Below, piece by piece: positions 35,680-45,796 of a stretch of DNA of 64,000 nucleotides. How positions within the stretch are numbered: position 1 is the first letter of the stretch; the number at the start of each line of letters is the position of its first letter. This DNA comes from Cephalotus follicularis (lineage: Eukaryota; Streptophyta; Magnoliopsida; Oxalidales; Cephalotaceae): NCBI GenBank assembly GCA_001972305.1, contig BDDD01002306.1, forward strand, positions 101,672 through 165,671. The letters are read 5' to 3'. Both the position numbers and the translations under genes were made by a program. Below the pieces are notes generated by a model, which saw only the letters and a list, made by a program, of their open reading frames with translations, searched no databases and was not told the DNA's origin.

Positions 35680-38656
35680 AGCTATTGTGTGGAATGTGAG
35701 GGGCCTTAATAACCCCTCTAAACATAGGGAGGTCTCACAATTTATTTTGTCTAATAAGATTTCTTTACTTGCTTTACTAGAAACTATGTTGAGAGAGTCT
35801 AATGTTTTTCAAGTTGCAAAGAGCATTCGAAGACAATGAAATTTTTTTCTAACCACGGTGCTTCTCTGCCAGGAAGAATTGTGGATATGTGGGATCCTGC
35901 CTACATCATTTTTGAACCTATTTTTTTTTAATGAACAGGCGTTACATTGTGAAGTCACTCTGCCCAACCTGCAGGAGGTCAATGTGTCGTTTATTTATGG
36001 GATGTGTGATAGCCGTGCTAGAAAACAATTGTGGAATGATATCATTTTATGTGCAAACCGTTTCAAGAAAACACCTTGGACCTTGCTCGGGGACTTTAAT
36101 GTCACCAGGTTCAGTCATGAACATAATAATAGCTGCCGAGTTACTAAAGCCATGGAGGACTTTAACTATGCGATTAGATCAGCTAAACTGGATGACTTGA
36201 AATCCACTGGTCTCAAATTCACATGGAACAACATGAGGAGTGGAACAGGCGCGATCTCCAAGAAACTGGATAGAGCTTTGGGTAATTGGCAATGGTTCAA
36301 ACTTTTTGGTGATTCATATGCCCACACCTACAATCCAGGAATCTCGGATCACTGTCCACTTTTCATCCAACTAATGCATCAGGTTCAATCCTCAGGTAGG
36401 CCCTTGAAATTCTTGAATTTCTGGGCTGATCATTCGGACTTTCTTAATATCGTAAGGCATGAATGGGCAAAGACTTATAAAGGTCAACCTGTAAGGAAAA
36501 TTCAGTTGAAACTTAAGAGTCTCAAACTTCATCTCAAAACACTCTCCACCAGACCTGACATGTCAGCAACAAATCTAAGGCAGATGCTAGAGAAGGTGCA
36601 ATTGGACCTAGATGAAAAACCAGAGGATGTCGATCTCAGAAGACAGGAGATTCGACTCAGGAATGATGTAACAATCTCTGCTAAAAATGGGGAGGCATTC
36701 TTCAAACAGAAGTCCTTAATACATTGGCTAAAGCAGGGGGACTCAAACACTGCCTTTTTCCATAGAGTGGTCAAGTTGAGACAGTCCAAGAACCATATCG
36801 CTAAAATTCAGAATGAGCATGGTCTTTGGTTAGAGTCTGAACAGTTTATAGCTCAAGAGGGCGTCGACTACTTCAAAAATCTCTTTCATCATCAGGGGGG
36901 ACAATTGCATTAGGTGGCAGATTACCCTAAACGTCTATCAGCAGACCAATCGAGTATTTTGGGCAACCCAGTTACCAGAAACGAGCTGGAGAAGGAATTT
37001 TCTTCCTTGAATCCTAATAAGGCGCCAGGCCCTGATGGCTATAACGGGTGTTTTATTTTGTTAAAGCTTGGCAGGTGATTGGGGAGGAATGTATAGAGGC
37101 TGTACTGGATTTTTTTGTCTCATGTTCTATGCCCCAAGCGTTGAACACTACTACCTTGGCCTTGATCCCTAAGTGCTCCAACCCATCTAGATATGCCGAT
37201 TTTCGTCCCATCTCTTGCTGCAACTTCTTGTACAAGGTCATTGCAAAAATTCTCGCTAATCGGATCAAACCATGGCTACACCACATCATTGACCCGGCCC
37301 AATATGCCATCATTGGGGGAAGACAAATTAAGGATAACATTCTCTGGGCACAAGAAATTCTCAAAGGTTATCACCTTAACAAGGGTGCCCCAAGATGTGC
37401 ACTCAAAGTCGACTTGCACAAGGCGTATGACTCCATGGACTGGAATTTTATTCTTAGTATGCTTAGGCAAATTGGGTGTCCTGTGCTTTTCATCTCTTGG
37501 ATCAGGACATGCATATGCACCCCTAAATTCTCTGTTGCTGTAAATGGTGCTCTTCATGGTTTCTTAAAAAGTGGTAGAGGCTTGAGGCAGGGCGACCCTC
37601 TATCCCCTTACCTCTTCGTCATTGGCATGGACTGTTTGTCCTTCCTTCTACAACCAGGACACACAAGATGTCTCTTCAATTTCAACTCGAAATGCAAGGG
37701 CTTAAGCCTTAACCACCTGTGTTACGCTGATGATCTACTGATTTTTGGTGCTGCAGACCTGAAGTCTATTGATTTCATTAAGCAGGGGATGGACCGTTTT
37801 ACGGAAGTCTCAGGGTTGGCTGTAGGTATAGAGAAAAGCTAGATCTTCGTCTGAAATATGAAGAGAATAACAAGGGACCACAACCTTCGGACGACCCAAT
37901 TTAGGCAAGGTGCCCTCCCAGTCAAGTATCTTGGACTCCCTTTGATCACCTCTAGACTCACGAAGCATGACTGTGTGCCTCTCATTGAAAAAAATATTGG
38001 CTAGAGCCAATAGTTGGGTTAGTAAGACACTATCTTATGATGACCGTCTCCAACTTATAAAATCGACTCTAGCAAGCATGCAAGTTTTCTGGTGTTCCAC
38101 CTTCCTTCTGCTGGAAGCAGTTATTAAGGACTGCGAAAGAATATTGCGAAGATTTTTATGGGGCACCAATGGGACTTCCCAAGAGCAGAGCCTAGTTAAG
38201 TAATCCAATGTTTGCCTACCTCGGCAAGAAGGCGGATTGGGTATTAAATCGCCAAAATCCTGGAACCAGGCGTTGCTTCTTAAACAAATTTGGAACCTCC
38301 TCAATGATCATTCCTTATGGGTGCAGTGGTGCAAGCTGAATTTAATCAGAAAACATAGCTTCTGGACACTTCCTTCATATGGCTCCCTGTCTTGGTCTTG
38401 GAGACAAATTCTTCTTCTTCGGAATATGGCTCTAACACACTTGGTATATGTCTACGGGAAAGGAGATAGATTCTCATTATGGTATGATCCATGGTTCCAC
38501 GGGTTCTCAATCTATGCTGTATATGGCTACAGAGTGATCTATGAAGCAGGTTTGGCGATTTCGGAGTTGGTACAAGCAGTTATTGAGAATGAACAATGGT
38601 GATGACCAACAACCTCTCCTGACCTTATTGATATACAGAGCCATGTTCAAGATATC
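35672..38656 (+). pseudogene. LINE ORF2: endonuclease and reverse transcriptase (broken)
   Basis: ORF2 makes the nick and copies the LINE RNA at the target. The apurinic-type endonuclease domain starts at IKAIVWNVRGLNNPSKHREV, with LLALLET, TLLGDFNVTRF and PGISDHCPLF. The RT domain shows FRPISCCNFLYKVIAKILAN, CALKVDLHKAYDSMDWNF, GRGLRQGDPLSPYLFVIGMD and the catalytic CYADDLLIF. A zf-RVT-like end (DRFSLWYDPW) follows before the Sirevirus insertion. The frame is disrupted at about 35837, 36911, 37000-37050, 37842, 37980-38000 and 38200. It is clearly inactive. The usual ORF2 length is about 1,200-1,350 residues; here about 980 codons precede the insertion. Confidence 0.85.
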
Positions 38657-38867
38657 TGAAATAAAACACTCTTGCAATATACAAGAGGGGGGGTGAATTG
38701 AATATTGAAGTAAATGCGAAAATTTAAAAACTTTAAATATAAATAGACAAGGAAAGAAAAACTTCTCCGAAATTTAGAGTGGTTCGGCTAACTCTTGCCT
38801 ACGTCCACTTTTCCCAAGGGAGCTCCTTGAGTTTCCACTATCTGCGAGCTTCCTTTCCATTCTCTTT
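38657..38867 (-). repeat. Sirevirus LTR 3' end fragment
   Basis: The plus strand starts TGAAATAAAACACTCTTGC, then ATACAAGAGGGGGGG. It contains the reversed AGAGTGGTTCGGCTAAC segment seen in 25872-26310. It joins env-like sequence near 38870 without the rest of the LTR. Confidence 0.75.
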
Positions 38868-39133
38868 AAACGTCTCTTTGTGACTTTTAAATCATAGAAA
38901 ATGGTGCCATCAATGTGTCAGAAGTCCTTATGAATTACCTTATGATCACCCTCCAAACGATTAAGCCGTGAGTTGACTTCTTTAAATGAGGCTTCCATGG
39001 CAGCAAATTTAGTTTGCATAAACTCCATCATCCAGTCATAATCAATGGAGGATGATGTTCCTTGTGCATGAGGCTGAGCAGGGGTAGGGGCAGATTGTGC
39101 AGGGGCAGTTTGTTCCCAGGGAGGGTTGTCCTC

Positions 39134-40078
39134 TTACTCATCCCTTGCAATTCTTGGAGCTTGATCCGCTCTAGGCACATATGTCCAGATTCCTTGCTCC
39201 TTCTTCCATCCCATACGATTTAATGTGCTTTTGTTGTATGTATCTTCCTTTTTCAACTTCGTAGAAATCTCTCCTTCAAGCGGGATATGATAATGTAGGA
39301 AGATTAGGGTAAGAATGGATCCGTAAGGAAGGACGGATTTCTTCTGAGAAAACACTCTTATCATTGTCTTGAGAATTAAGAGAGGGAAACAAAACTCGAT
39401 TTTCGATAGGATGCACCACATAATAAACACTTGCATCCGAGACAATTTGGCATACCCTCCACCGGTGGGTAGAATTTGATGCACGATGAGGTGGTGGAGG
39501 AGCCGATGATCAACAGACAAACGATTAGTTGTAAGAGCCATGTTTGGATGGATGTTAGGATCATTTGGATACAAAACCGAGAGAATTTGGTTAGGGTGAA
39601 AACCCTCAACCTCCGGCCCTTTTTTATGTTCAAAGACATAAATGCCGGTGTGTGGAATGTGAAGGATTGAAGCTAGAATCCTAGCATCAAGATAAATCCG
39701 TTGGCCTTTAACAACAGAGGTGATTACAAATTCCTCGTTTTGAGCCGAAACCATTTTTAGGTTAGAGTATAAATCTTTAACCAATTTTATGTAAAATGGG
39801 TTAGAGATTTGGACAAGGGGAAGTAGATGTAGGTCATCTAACCAAGAAACGAAGGAGAATTCGGAAGAACAGAAATCGAAATCGATGTTTCTGCCTCCCA
39901 TGACTCGTTTTTCAACGAAACTAACACTTCTAATCGGGACAGGCTCATGTGATGAGGAATCAGAGTGAGAAGACTCAGAGGATGATTCCCTAACCTCTAA
40001 TCTCTGCTTCTTAGCAGATTTCTTGGGTTGAGAAGACGAGGCAGCCTTCTTTTTGGCTGGTTGTTTGGTCCTCGACAT
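39134..40078 (-). pseudogene. Sirevirus env-like ORF, better-kept copy (fossil)
   Basis: An open stretch starting MSRTKQPAKKKAASSSQPKK, followed by a serine-rich acidic region. The core has KRVMGGRNIDFDFCSSEFSF, VSWLDDLHLLPLVQ, LDARILASILHIPHTGIYVF and YAKLSRMQVFIMWCILSKIE. The start was placed here because the copy at 30298 begins at the matching residue. I see no confident signal peptide or transmembrane segment. The coiled-coil tail lies beyond the open part toward 38880. It is a fossil. Confidence 0.8.
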
Positions 40079-40324
40079 TTCTACAAACAGGTTGTGAGCA
40101 CAAGGGGAAAGACACACAGATTGACACAAACAGAGGATTGGACAGACGAATAACTGTGTTGGAGTGTAGAGAAGAGATGAGAGAATGATTTACGATCAAC
40201 TAGAAAGATTTTTCAAGAAAAACAGAGTGAAAAGAAAATTTTTGAAGAACACACAGAGAGAGGGAAAGTGAGAAATGAGCAAAAGATCGACTTTTTATGA
40301 AGAAGTAGAGTTTCTGAGGGAAAG

Positions 40325-40565
40325 ACATCGACGTTATTCTAAAAGAAGTCGACGCGATCATAAAATTTTGCTATAAAAACGGTGCGTTTTAAAAGGCATC
40401 GACGCATTTGAAAAATAAGTTGATGTGTTTTAGAGAAACACATAGGGATCGACGTTTTTCAAAAGTAGTCGACGGCATTTTCAAACGATACAAGTTTTTT
40501 CCAGAAAAGAAGTCGACTCTGTTTTGCAAAGCATAAAAAATTCCAGAAAGAGAGTCGACGTTTTT
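40325..40565 (-). repeat. TCGA-motif cluster in the pol-env spacer (minus Sirevirus)
   Basis: Units such as GACATCGACG, AGTCGACGC, GCATCGACGC, GGATCGACG and AGTCGACTC. It occupies the same position relative to pol and the env-like ORF as 29849-30100. Confidence 0.75.
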
Positions 40566-40668
40566 CAAAGCAGAACAGAAAAACAAGCTAAAAACAGAAC
40601 AATAATCAAAAACAATAATCACATCAATCATTCATACAATCAAACATGTCATTCAAACATAATATATA

Positions 40669-41010
40669 TCATTCAAGTTCACATAAACCTAATTCTCTTC
40701 TAAACTTAGAAAAAGAATTTTCATCTAAGGGCTTGGTGAAGATATCCGCCACTTGTTTTTCGGTGGGAATATACTCTAACATAATGTCACCAGATTCTAC
40801 ATGTTCTCTTAAGAAATGATACCTAATGTCAATGTGTTTTGTCCTAGAGTGATGGACAGGGTTCTTAGCAAGGCAAATACTACTAGTATTATCACACTTA
40901 ATAGATACATCCTTAACATAAACACCATAATCAACCAATTGTTGCTTTTGTTTCCTACCTCCTGAGGCCATTATCCACAAAATCCCAGGCAATGTGGCAG
41001 CAAAAATGGC
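40669..41010 (-). pseudogene. Sirevirus RNase H C-terminus (minus, fossil)
   Basis: Encodes KQQLVDYGVYVKDVSIKCDN, then ICLAKNPVHHSRTKHIDIRY, ending DENSFSKFRRELGLCELE. It is almost identical to the plus-strand segment at 29487-29738, so the two copies are close relatives. Confidence 0.9.
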
Positions 41011-41800
41011 TGGGCATGAAATTTCTCTTGATCATTTAGATGAGCACCACCATTATTTAGGTGTCAACTGGGGAATTGTTGGGTAACTAGCCTCTGTGTT
41101 GTCTGCAGGGCTTCTCGATTCCTCCTTGACATGTATCGATTCATGGCTTCTGGTTTGCTGGGTACTTGTGATTACTCTTGAATAACGATAAGCAGGGAGG
41201 AGTACATGCATTGTTCTCTTCTAGGCCGTTGTTTCTTGGTCATACTCTGTTTCTTTTTCGCTGGCATTACTACTTTGGTTGCTCCGTATTTTTATAAAAG
41301 TTCCATCCTGGCGGCTATGACATGGTGCTCAGCTAGAAAAATTTTTCTTATAGTCTAGGACATGCCCTGTTGGGATGTTTATTCGGTAGGGAAATGCTGG
41401 TATGTACAGAATTGATGATATACAGGGAGGTATTTTGCGCAGGTCTCTTCTCCTATGCTACCTTCTGCCCATCCAGAATATGAATTGTTGTTACCTACAG
41501 ACACGTCTTGGCGGCTATGTTGTGGTGCTCATCAATTGGATTGTAATCCTTTGAGTTTGCAGAAATGACATATGCTTCCTTCCCCGAGTTGAAGCGTCTG
41601 CTCCATTTTTAATAGGGAATAGGTTTTGGGTTGTTGTATGCTCATTTGTTAGGCTCTTTCTTGTAACAGAGGATACTTGGTACTACTTTGCTTGAGTTTT
41701 ACTTGTGGGCCTGTGCGAGTATGTAAATGATATGATCAGTTGCATCTTTTTGTAAGCAAGTGTCCTTTGCAGGCCTCTTTTTCTTTTACATGAATATACA
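41011..41800 (+). other. LINE 3' region, no open frame recognised
   Basis: A 790-bp stretch between the Sirevirus fragment and the solo LTR. It has no convincing coding signal. Its continuation after the solo LTR reaches a poly(A) tract at 44518-44527, so it is best read as the end of ORF2 plus 3' UTR of the LINE. It contains two similar segments with CTTGGCGGCTATG or CCTGGCGGCTATG near 41310 and 41510. Confidence 0.6.
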
Positions 41801-43102
41801 TGTCACACCCCCGTTTATCGAGAAGACAACATTAAACCGGTAAAGGCAATTAACACATAAATACAGCTCATGTAAAAACCATAAATTTAATCTCATAAAC
41901 AAGATGTCAGTTGCAGAAGCATAAAATTCATAAGCTGTAAACTCGTAGCGTGTATCCCATACTACACGCTACCCAAAACAGTCTATCATTGTTAATCGCC
42001 CACAAACGGAGCATGATCACAATACGATATTAAATCCCATCAGTAAACAAACCCGTAAGTACAACACATTGGTCCTTAAATAAAACTCGGTTTATTACAG
42101 AACATGAGAAAAGTAAAACCAAGAACAAAACATCATAACATCTTGTCCCTTGCCCATTCCAGTCCAACCGGTCCACTACATCAATCTGTAAAGTAGGGGG
42201 TTAGCCTTTGTCCTCACTCGGCTAAGTCATAAAAGTAGTTCGGGATTAACATTATAAGCATGTCATGATATGAATGAATAGATGATGCAGTGCAGTAGAA
42301 ATCCCAGGTTATATATGTGAAAATATATATGTTTAACAGTACAGTAAAATATCAGTGGGGGCATATATATATATGAAAATATATGTATGCATCAACAGTA
42401 CAGTAGTAACCCAGCCAGGGCTATGTCATCAGGCACAGTAATGTTCGAGAAGGAACAACAGGCAGTACAGGATGTCCATAAAGGACCACAACAGTCAGGC
42501 AGTATATGTAACGCCGCCAACTCCTGGCCCCATGCTACATTCCCACTCCGGTGCCTACTTCAGGTAACCGAGCGAGGAAACAGTACAGTACAGTGAGTTA
42601 CCCAGCCAACTCCTGGCCCCTAGGTCTACCCTACCACTAGCCGGCGCTGGCAGTCTCCGCCATGCAACCAGTGGCTCAAGCACAAACACAGTACAATTCA
42701 CAGAGCAAACAGTGAATCCAAGCAGTAATAGTCCAGTACAGTAATGATCGTTTAGATCCACAACAGGCAGTTCGTTTGCAAAATGTTTCCAAAAGTGACA
42801 ACATTGAAATATGTATTATCAGTAGGAAATACTTTTAAACAGTTTCAGTAGTGGAAATCGCTTTCCAAAGATGTTTGAAAATACCAAAACAATATTCATT
42901 TCATACTCAACATAGTAGTTCCAATTTATATATGCATTTCTAAAGTAACAATACATTAGAAATCATAATCTGATTACAAACAGTCCAGAACAGGCAGTAA
43001 ATAGTGTATATGCAATGCATACAAATGCTCAATGCATCCTAGCAAGAATCGGGATCGTTTCGCATTGTTTTAAGCAATAAGAGTCCAACAGAGGTCCAAC
43101 CA

Positions 43103-43369
43103 GTCGGCTGGAATCCTTTCTAGTCGGCTGTTCTAGGTCGAGCAGTACCAGATAGTCGACTGGTTCCTTCTCCCAGTCGACTGTCCATTAGGCAGTCGGC
43201 TGTTATCCTTCAACAGTCGACTGTTACTGCACACCCGTTCAAAAGCATTACCCAGATCACACTTCCCGCCACTTTCTGGGCAGGATGAAGTATGAACAGT
43301 CGACCGCTTTCCATTGATAGTCGACTGGTCCCGTTGAGTAGTCGGCTGTCTTCCTTCGACAGTCGGCTG
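43103..43369 (-). repeat. CAGTCGACTG array with 21-bp pitch
   Basis: Units start at 43103, 43123, 43155, 43176, 43195 and 43216, then at 43299, 43320, 43341 and 43362. The last four are spaced exactly 21, 21 and 21 bp. Variants are GTCGGCTG and GTCGACCG. Confidence 0.85.
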
Positions 43370-44199
43370 CTCCGCGAACCAGTTGCATGCAAATCGATCT
43401 ATCTACTCCAACGGATCGTTGTAAACAGAGAATTCAAGCTCAAGGACAGAAACATAACTACAGGTTATCATATCGTCCATATAACACCACATCCAACATA
43501 TATTTCATCATGCAAGTCAACACCTATGATAAGGTTCAACATGCATGCACATCATCTCATTTGATTCTTAGTAGCAAGCATAGCAGATGAAAAACAGTAG
43601 CAATCACGTCCTAAAATCGGTAGCTACAACTCACGCAACCAGGCATTCAAATCATAGAGCATGCAGTAACTTTAAACTCAAAATACCATTACAACTTCCC
43701 CTACCTTTTGATTCCAAGTTAGGAATTTGTAAGTCCACCTCTTTGTGTTCCAACAGTGGCATTTTGGGCTCCCATAAGTTCCAACTCCAAGCCCAACAGC
43801 TCCAAGAACAGCCCAATAGCTCCAACCCGAGCTCCAAGCTTCAACAATGGAGAAACAATCCCTTCCCCACTTTTCTCTGTGTTTTTTCTCTACTATCCTC
43901 TTTGGTTTTTAGACTTTTCAGTATCTGGACGAAGGAGATGAGGGAAGACGTTTTATGCAGGGAGTTTCTCTCCCACTCTTCCTTAGCTCCTCTCACATGG
44001 CACTAAAAGCTACTTTTCTTCTCCACATGCATACACACACTCACAGGTCTAAACTCCTTCCCCCCATGAAGTCTGCATGATCCACAGGTGTCCTCTTCTT
44101 CCATTCCTTTAGCTGCATGAAACACAGATGGCACCCACTTCCATTTGTCAGCTGTGGCAAGTGATTTCTGTCACATGCAACAAAACAGAGCACGATCCA

Positions 44200-44348
44200 G
44201 TCGGCTGTCCACACCCAACAGCCGGCTGCTTGCCTGGTAGATCGTTACCATGTGGCTCGACAGTTGGCCAGTCGACTGGTTCATCCCACCAGTCGACTGC
44301 TCCCATGCGCAGTCAACCAGTCGACTGGTCTGCTGTACCAGTCGACTG
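44200..44348 (-). repeat. CAGTCGACTG array, second cluster
   Basis: Units start at 44200, 44221, 44271, 44292, 44312, 44320 and 44341. Spacings of 21, 21, 20 and 21 bp recur. Confidence 0.8.
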
Positions 44349-44527
44349 CTCTTAGTGTACATACTAAGCAATCACACTTCTAAGTACTTAATTGATTAAA
44401 AATCAACATCATCAAATTCGAAAAATCCATCTTTTATTAATTCCACAAATAAAGTACATTTACAATGTGAAATTACAATACATGAAATTTCCAGGTGTTA
44501 CAATACAACTTTTCCACAAAAAAAAAA

Positions 44528-45784
44528 TAACAGGATGGGCCGAACATCACATTCTTTTTACTATACGTGGATGACATACTAATCATAGGGAATGATGTGG
44601 GTATGTTGCAGTCCATTAAAGTATGGTTATCCAAGAACTTCTCCATGAAGGATTTGGGAGAGGCATCCTATATATTGTGTGTAAAGATCTATAGAGATAG
44701 ATCTAATAGGCTGTTGGGACTCTCCCAAAGCCAGTACATCAGAAATGTGCTGAAACTGTATGGCCTTGAGAATTCCAAGCGGGACCCTCTTCCGATTGGT
44801 CAGGGAATTCACCTCTCCAAGAGAATGTCTCCATAGACAAATGAGGAGAGGGCTTGCATGAGTAGGCAGCCATATGCTTCGGTTGTTGGCTCCATCACGT
44901 ATGCCCTACTGTGTACTAGACCTGATGTCGCCTATGCCTTGGGTATGGATAGTCGATTTCAGTCTGATCTCGGTGAGAAACATTGGGAAGCAGTCAAGCG
45001 GGTTCTGAAATACCTGAGAAGGACTCCGGATGATCGCAAATCCATTTCAGGATATTTTTTTTTCCTAAATGGAGGTGCTGTGAGTTAGAGGAGCTCCAAG
45101 CAGGAGACTACTCCTGACTCCAGCACGGAAGTCGAATATGTTGCAGCCTCAGATGCCGCTAAGGAAGCTATTTGGATGCGAAAGTTCATTGCTAAACTTG
45201 ATGTGGTTCCAACCATTACACATCCAGTTGTGGTGTACTATGATGACAATTGAGCTATTGCACCAGCCAAAGAACCCCGGTCTCATCATCGCTCCAAGCG
45301 TATACAGCGACGGTATCCCCTGATTAGAGAGATCATCGACAGGGGAGACATTACCCTGGAGAGAGTTGCCACGAAGGCAAATTTAGTAGACCCACTAACG
45401 AAGGCCTTGACCAGTTAGGGATGGCAACGGGACGGTTATGGTGCGGGTTTCTTTGTACCCGTACCCGACCCAAGCAAGGACAACAGAACCGTACCCTACC
45501 CGACCCGACCAGTTAGCATAATTTCTTAAAATTTCTAACTATAATATAAATCAAAATATTAAAAAATTAAATTAAATAACTGGTAAAAACATATATAATA
45601 ATAATAAAATATTAAATATAATAAATTTATTATATATCGGGGCGGGTTCGGTTCTGGTATGGGTTGGTTGCGATATTACAATACCCTCCCCGATTCTGCG
45701 GGTTCGGTTCGGGTATCCAACACAGTTCTAGAGAGACATCGGATTGCTATGGACTAAAGCTATCGGTCATCATAGCTATACGTC
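44528..45784 (+). pseudogene. Copia reverse transcriptase and RNase H, C-terminal part (fossil)
   Basis: Resumes after the LINE poly(A) with the RT catalytic box (LYVDDILIIGNDVGM), KDLGEASYILCVKIYRD, LGLSQSQYIRNVLK and TRPDVAYALGMDSRFQSDL. RNase H shows STEVEYVAAS and the end NLVDPLTKAL. A MITE-like insertion (45417-45722) lies near the pol end. It is a fossil with several breaks. Confidence 0.85.
45417..45722. mobile_element. Short MITE-like insertion in the copia pol end
   Basis: A 306-bp non-coding insert starting AGGGATGGCAACGGG and ending GGGTATCCAACA. It is flanked by CAGTT on both sides (45412-45416 as CAGTT and 45723-45727). It is rich in GGGTTCGGTTC and ACCCGTACCCGACCC, which are partly complementary, around an AT-rich centre (45540-45630). 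Such GGGATGGCAACGGG elements are common in plants. Terminal repeats are weak, so the class is uncertain. Confidence 0.6.
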
Positions 45785-45796
45785 AAAGTGGGAGAT
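45785..45796 (+). other. Polypurine tract of the plus copia element
   Basis: AAAGTGGGAGAT directly before the LTR start TGTTAGGTTAGG at 45797. Confidence 0.8.

Larger units (their letters stand above)
38657..41010 (-). mobile_element. Sirevirus fragment (minus) inserted in the LINE
   Basis: On the minus strand: pol end (41010-40669), a spacer with a TCGA-motif cluster, an env-like ORF (40078-39134 and beyond) and an LTR end (38867-38657). The middle of the 3' region and most of the LTR are missing. It is a shortened fossil, closely similar to the plus-strand pieces at 29487-31607. Confidence 0.8.
41801..44502 (-). repeat. Solo gypsy LTR inside the LINE 3' UTR
   Basis: Plus-strand ends are TGTCACACCCCC and CAGGTGTTACA, with a perfect target duplication ATACA (41796-41800 and 44503-44507), about 2.7 kb. 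The segment near 42490-42530 matches the truncated LTR at 23648. Two CAGTCGACTG clusters lie at 43103-43369 and 44200-44348. Confidence 0.9.
35173..44527 (+). mobile_element. Plant L1-type LINE, 5'-truncated, with two nested insertions
   Basis: Contains the end of ORF1 (to 35679), ORF2 with endonuclease, reverse transcriptase and zf-RVT-like parts (35672 to about 38656), a 3' UTR (about 41011-41800 and 44503-44517) and a ten-base poly(A) (44518-44527). It is inserted within a copia RT. A minus Sirevirus fragment (38657-41010) and a solo LTR (41801-44502) lie inside it. I could not identify its target duplication with confidence. Confidence 0.8.
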
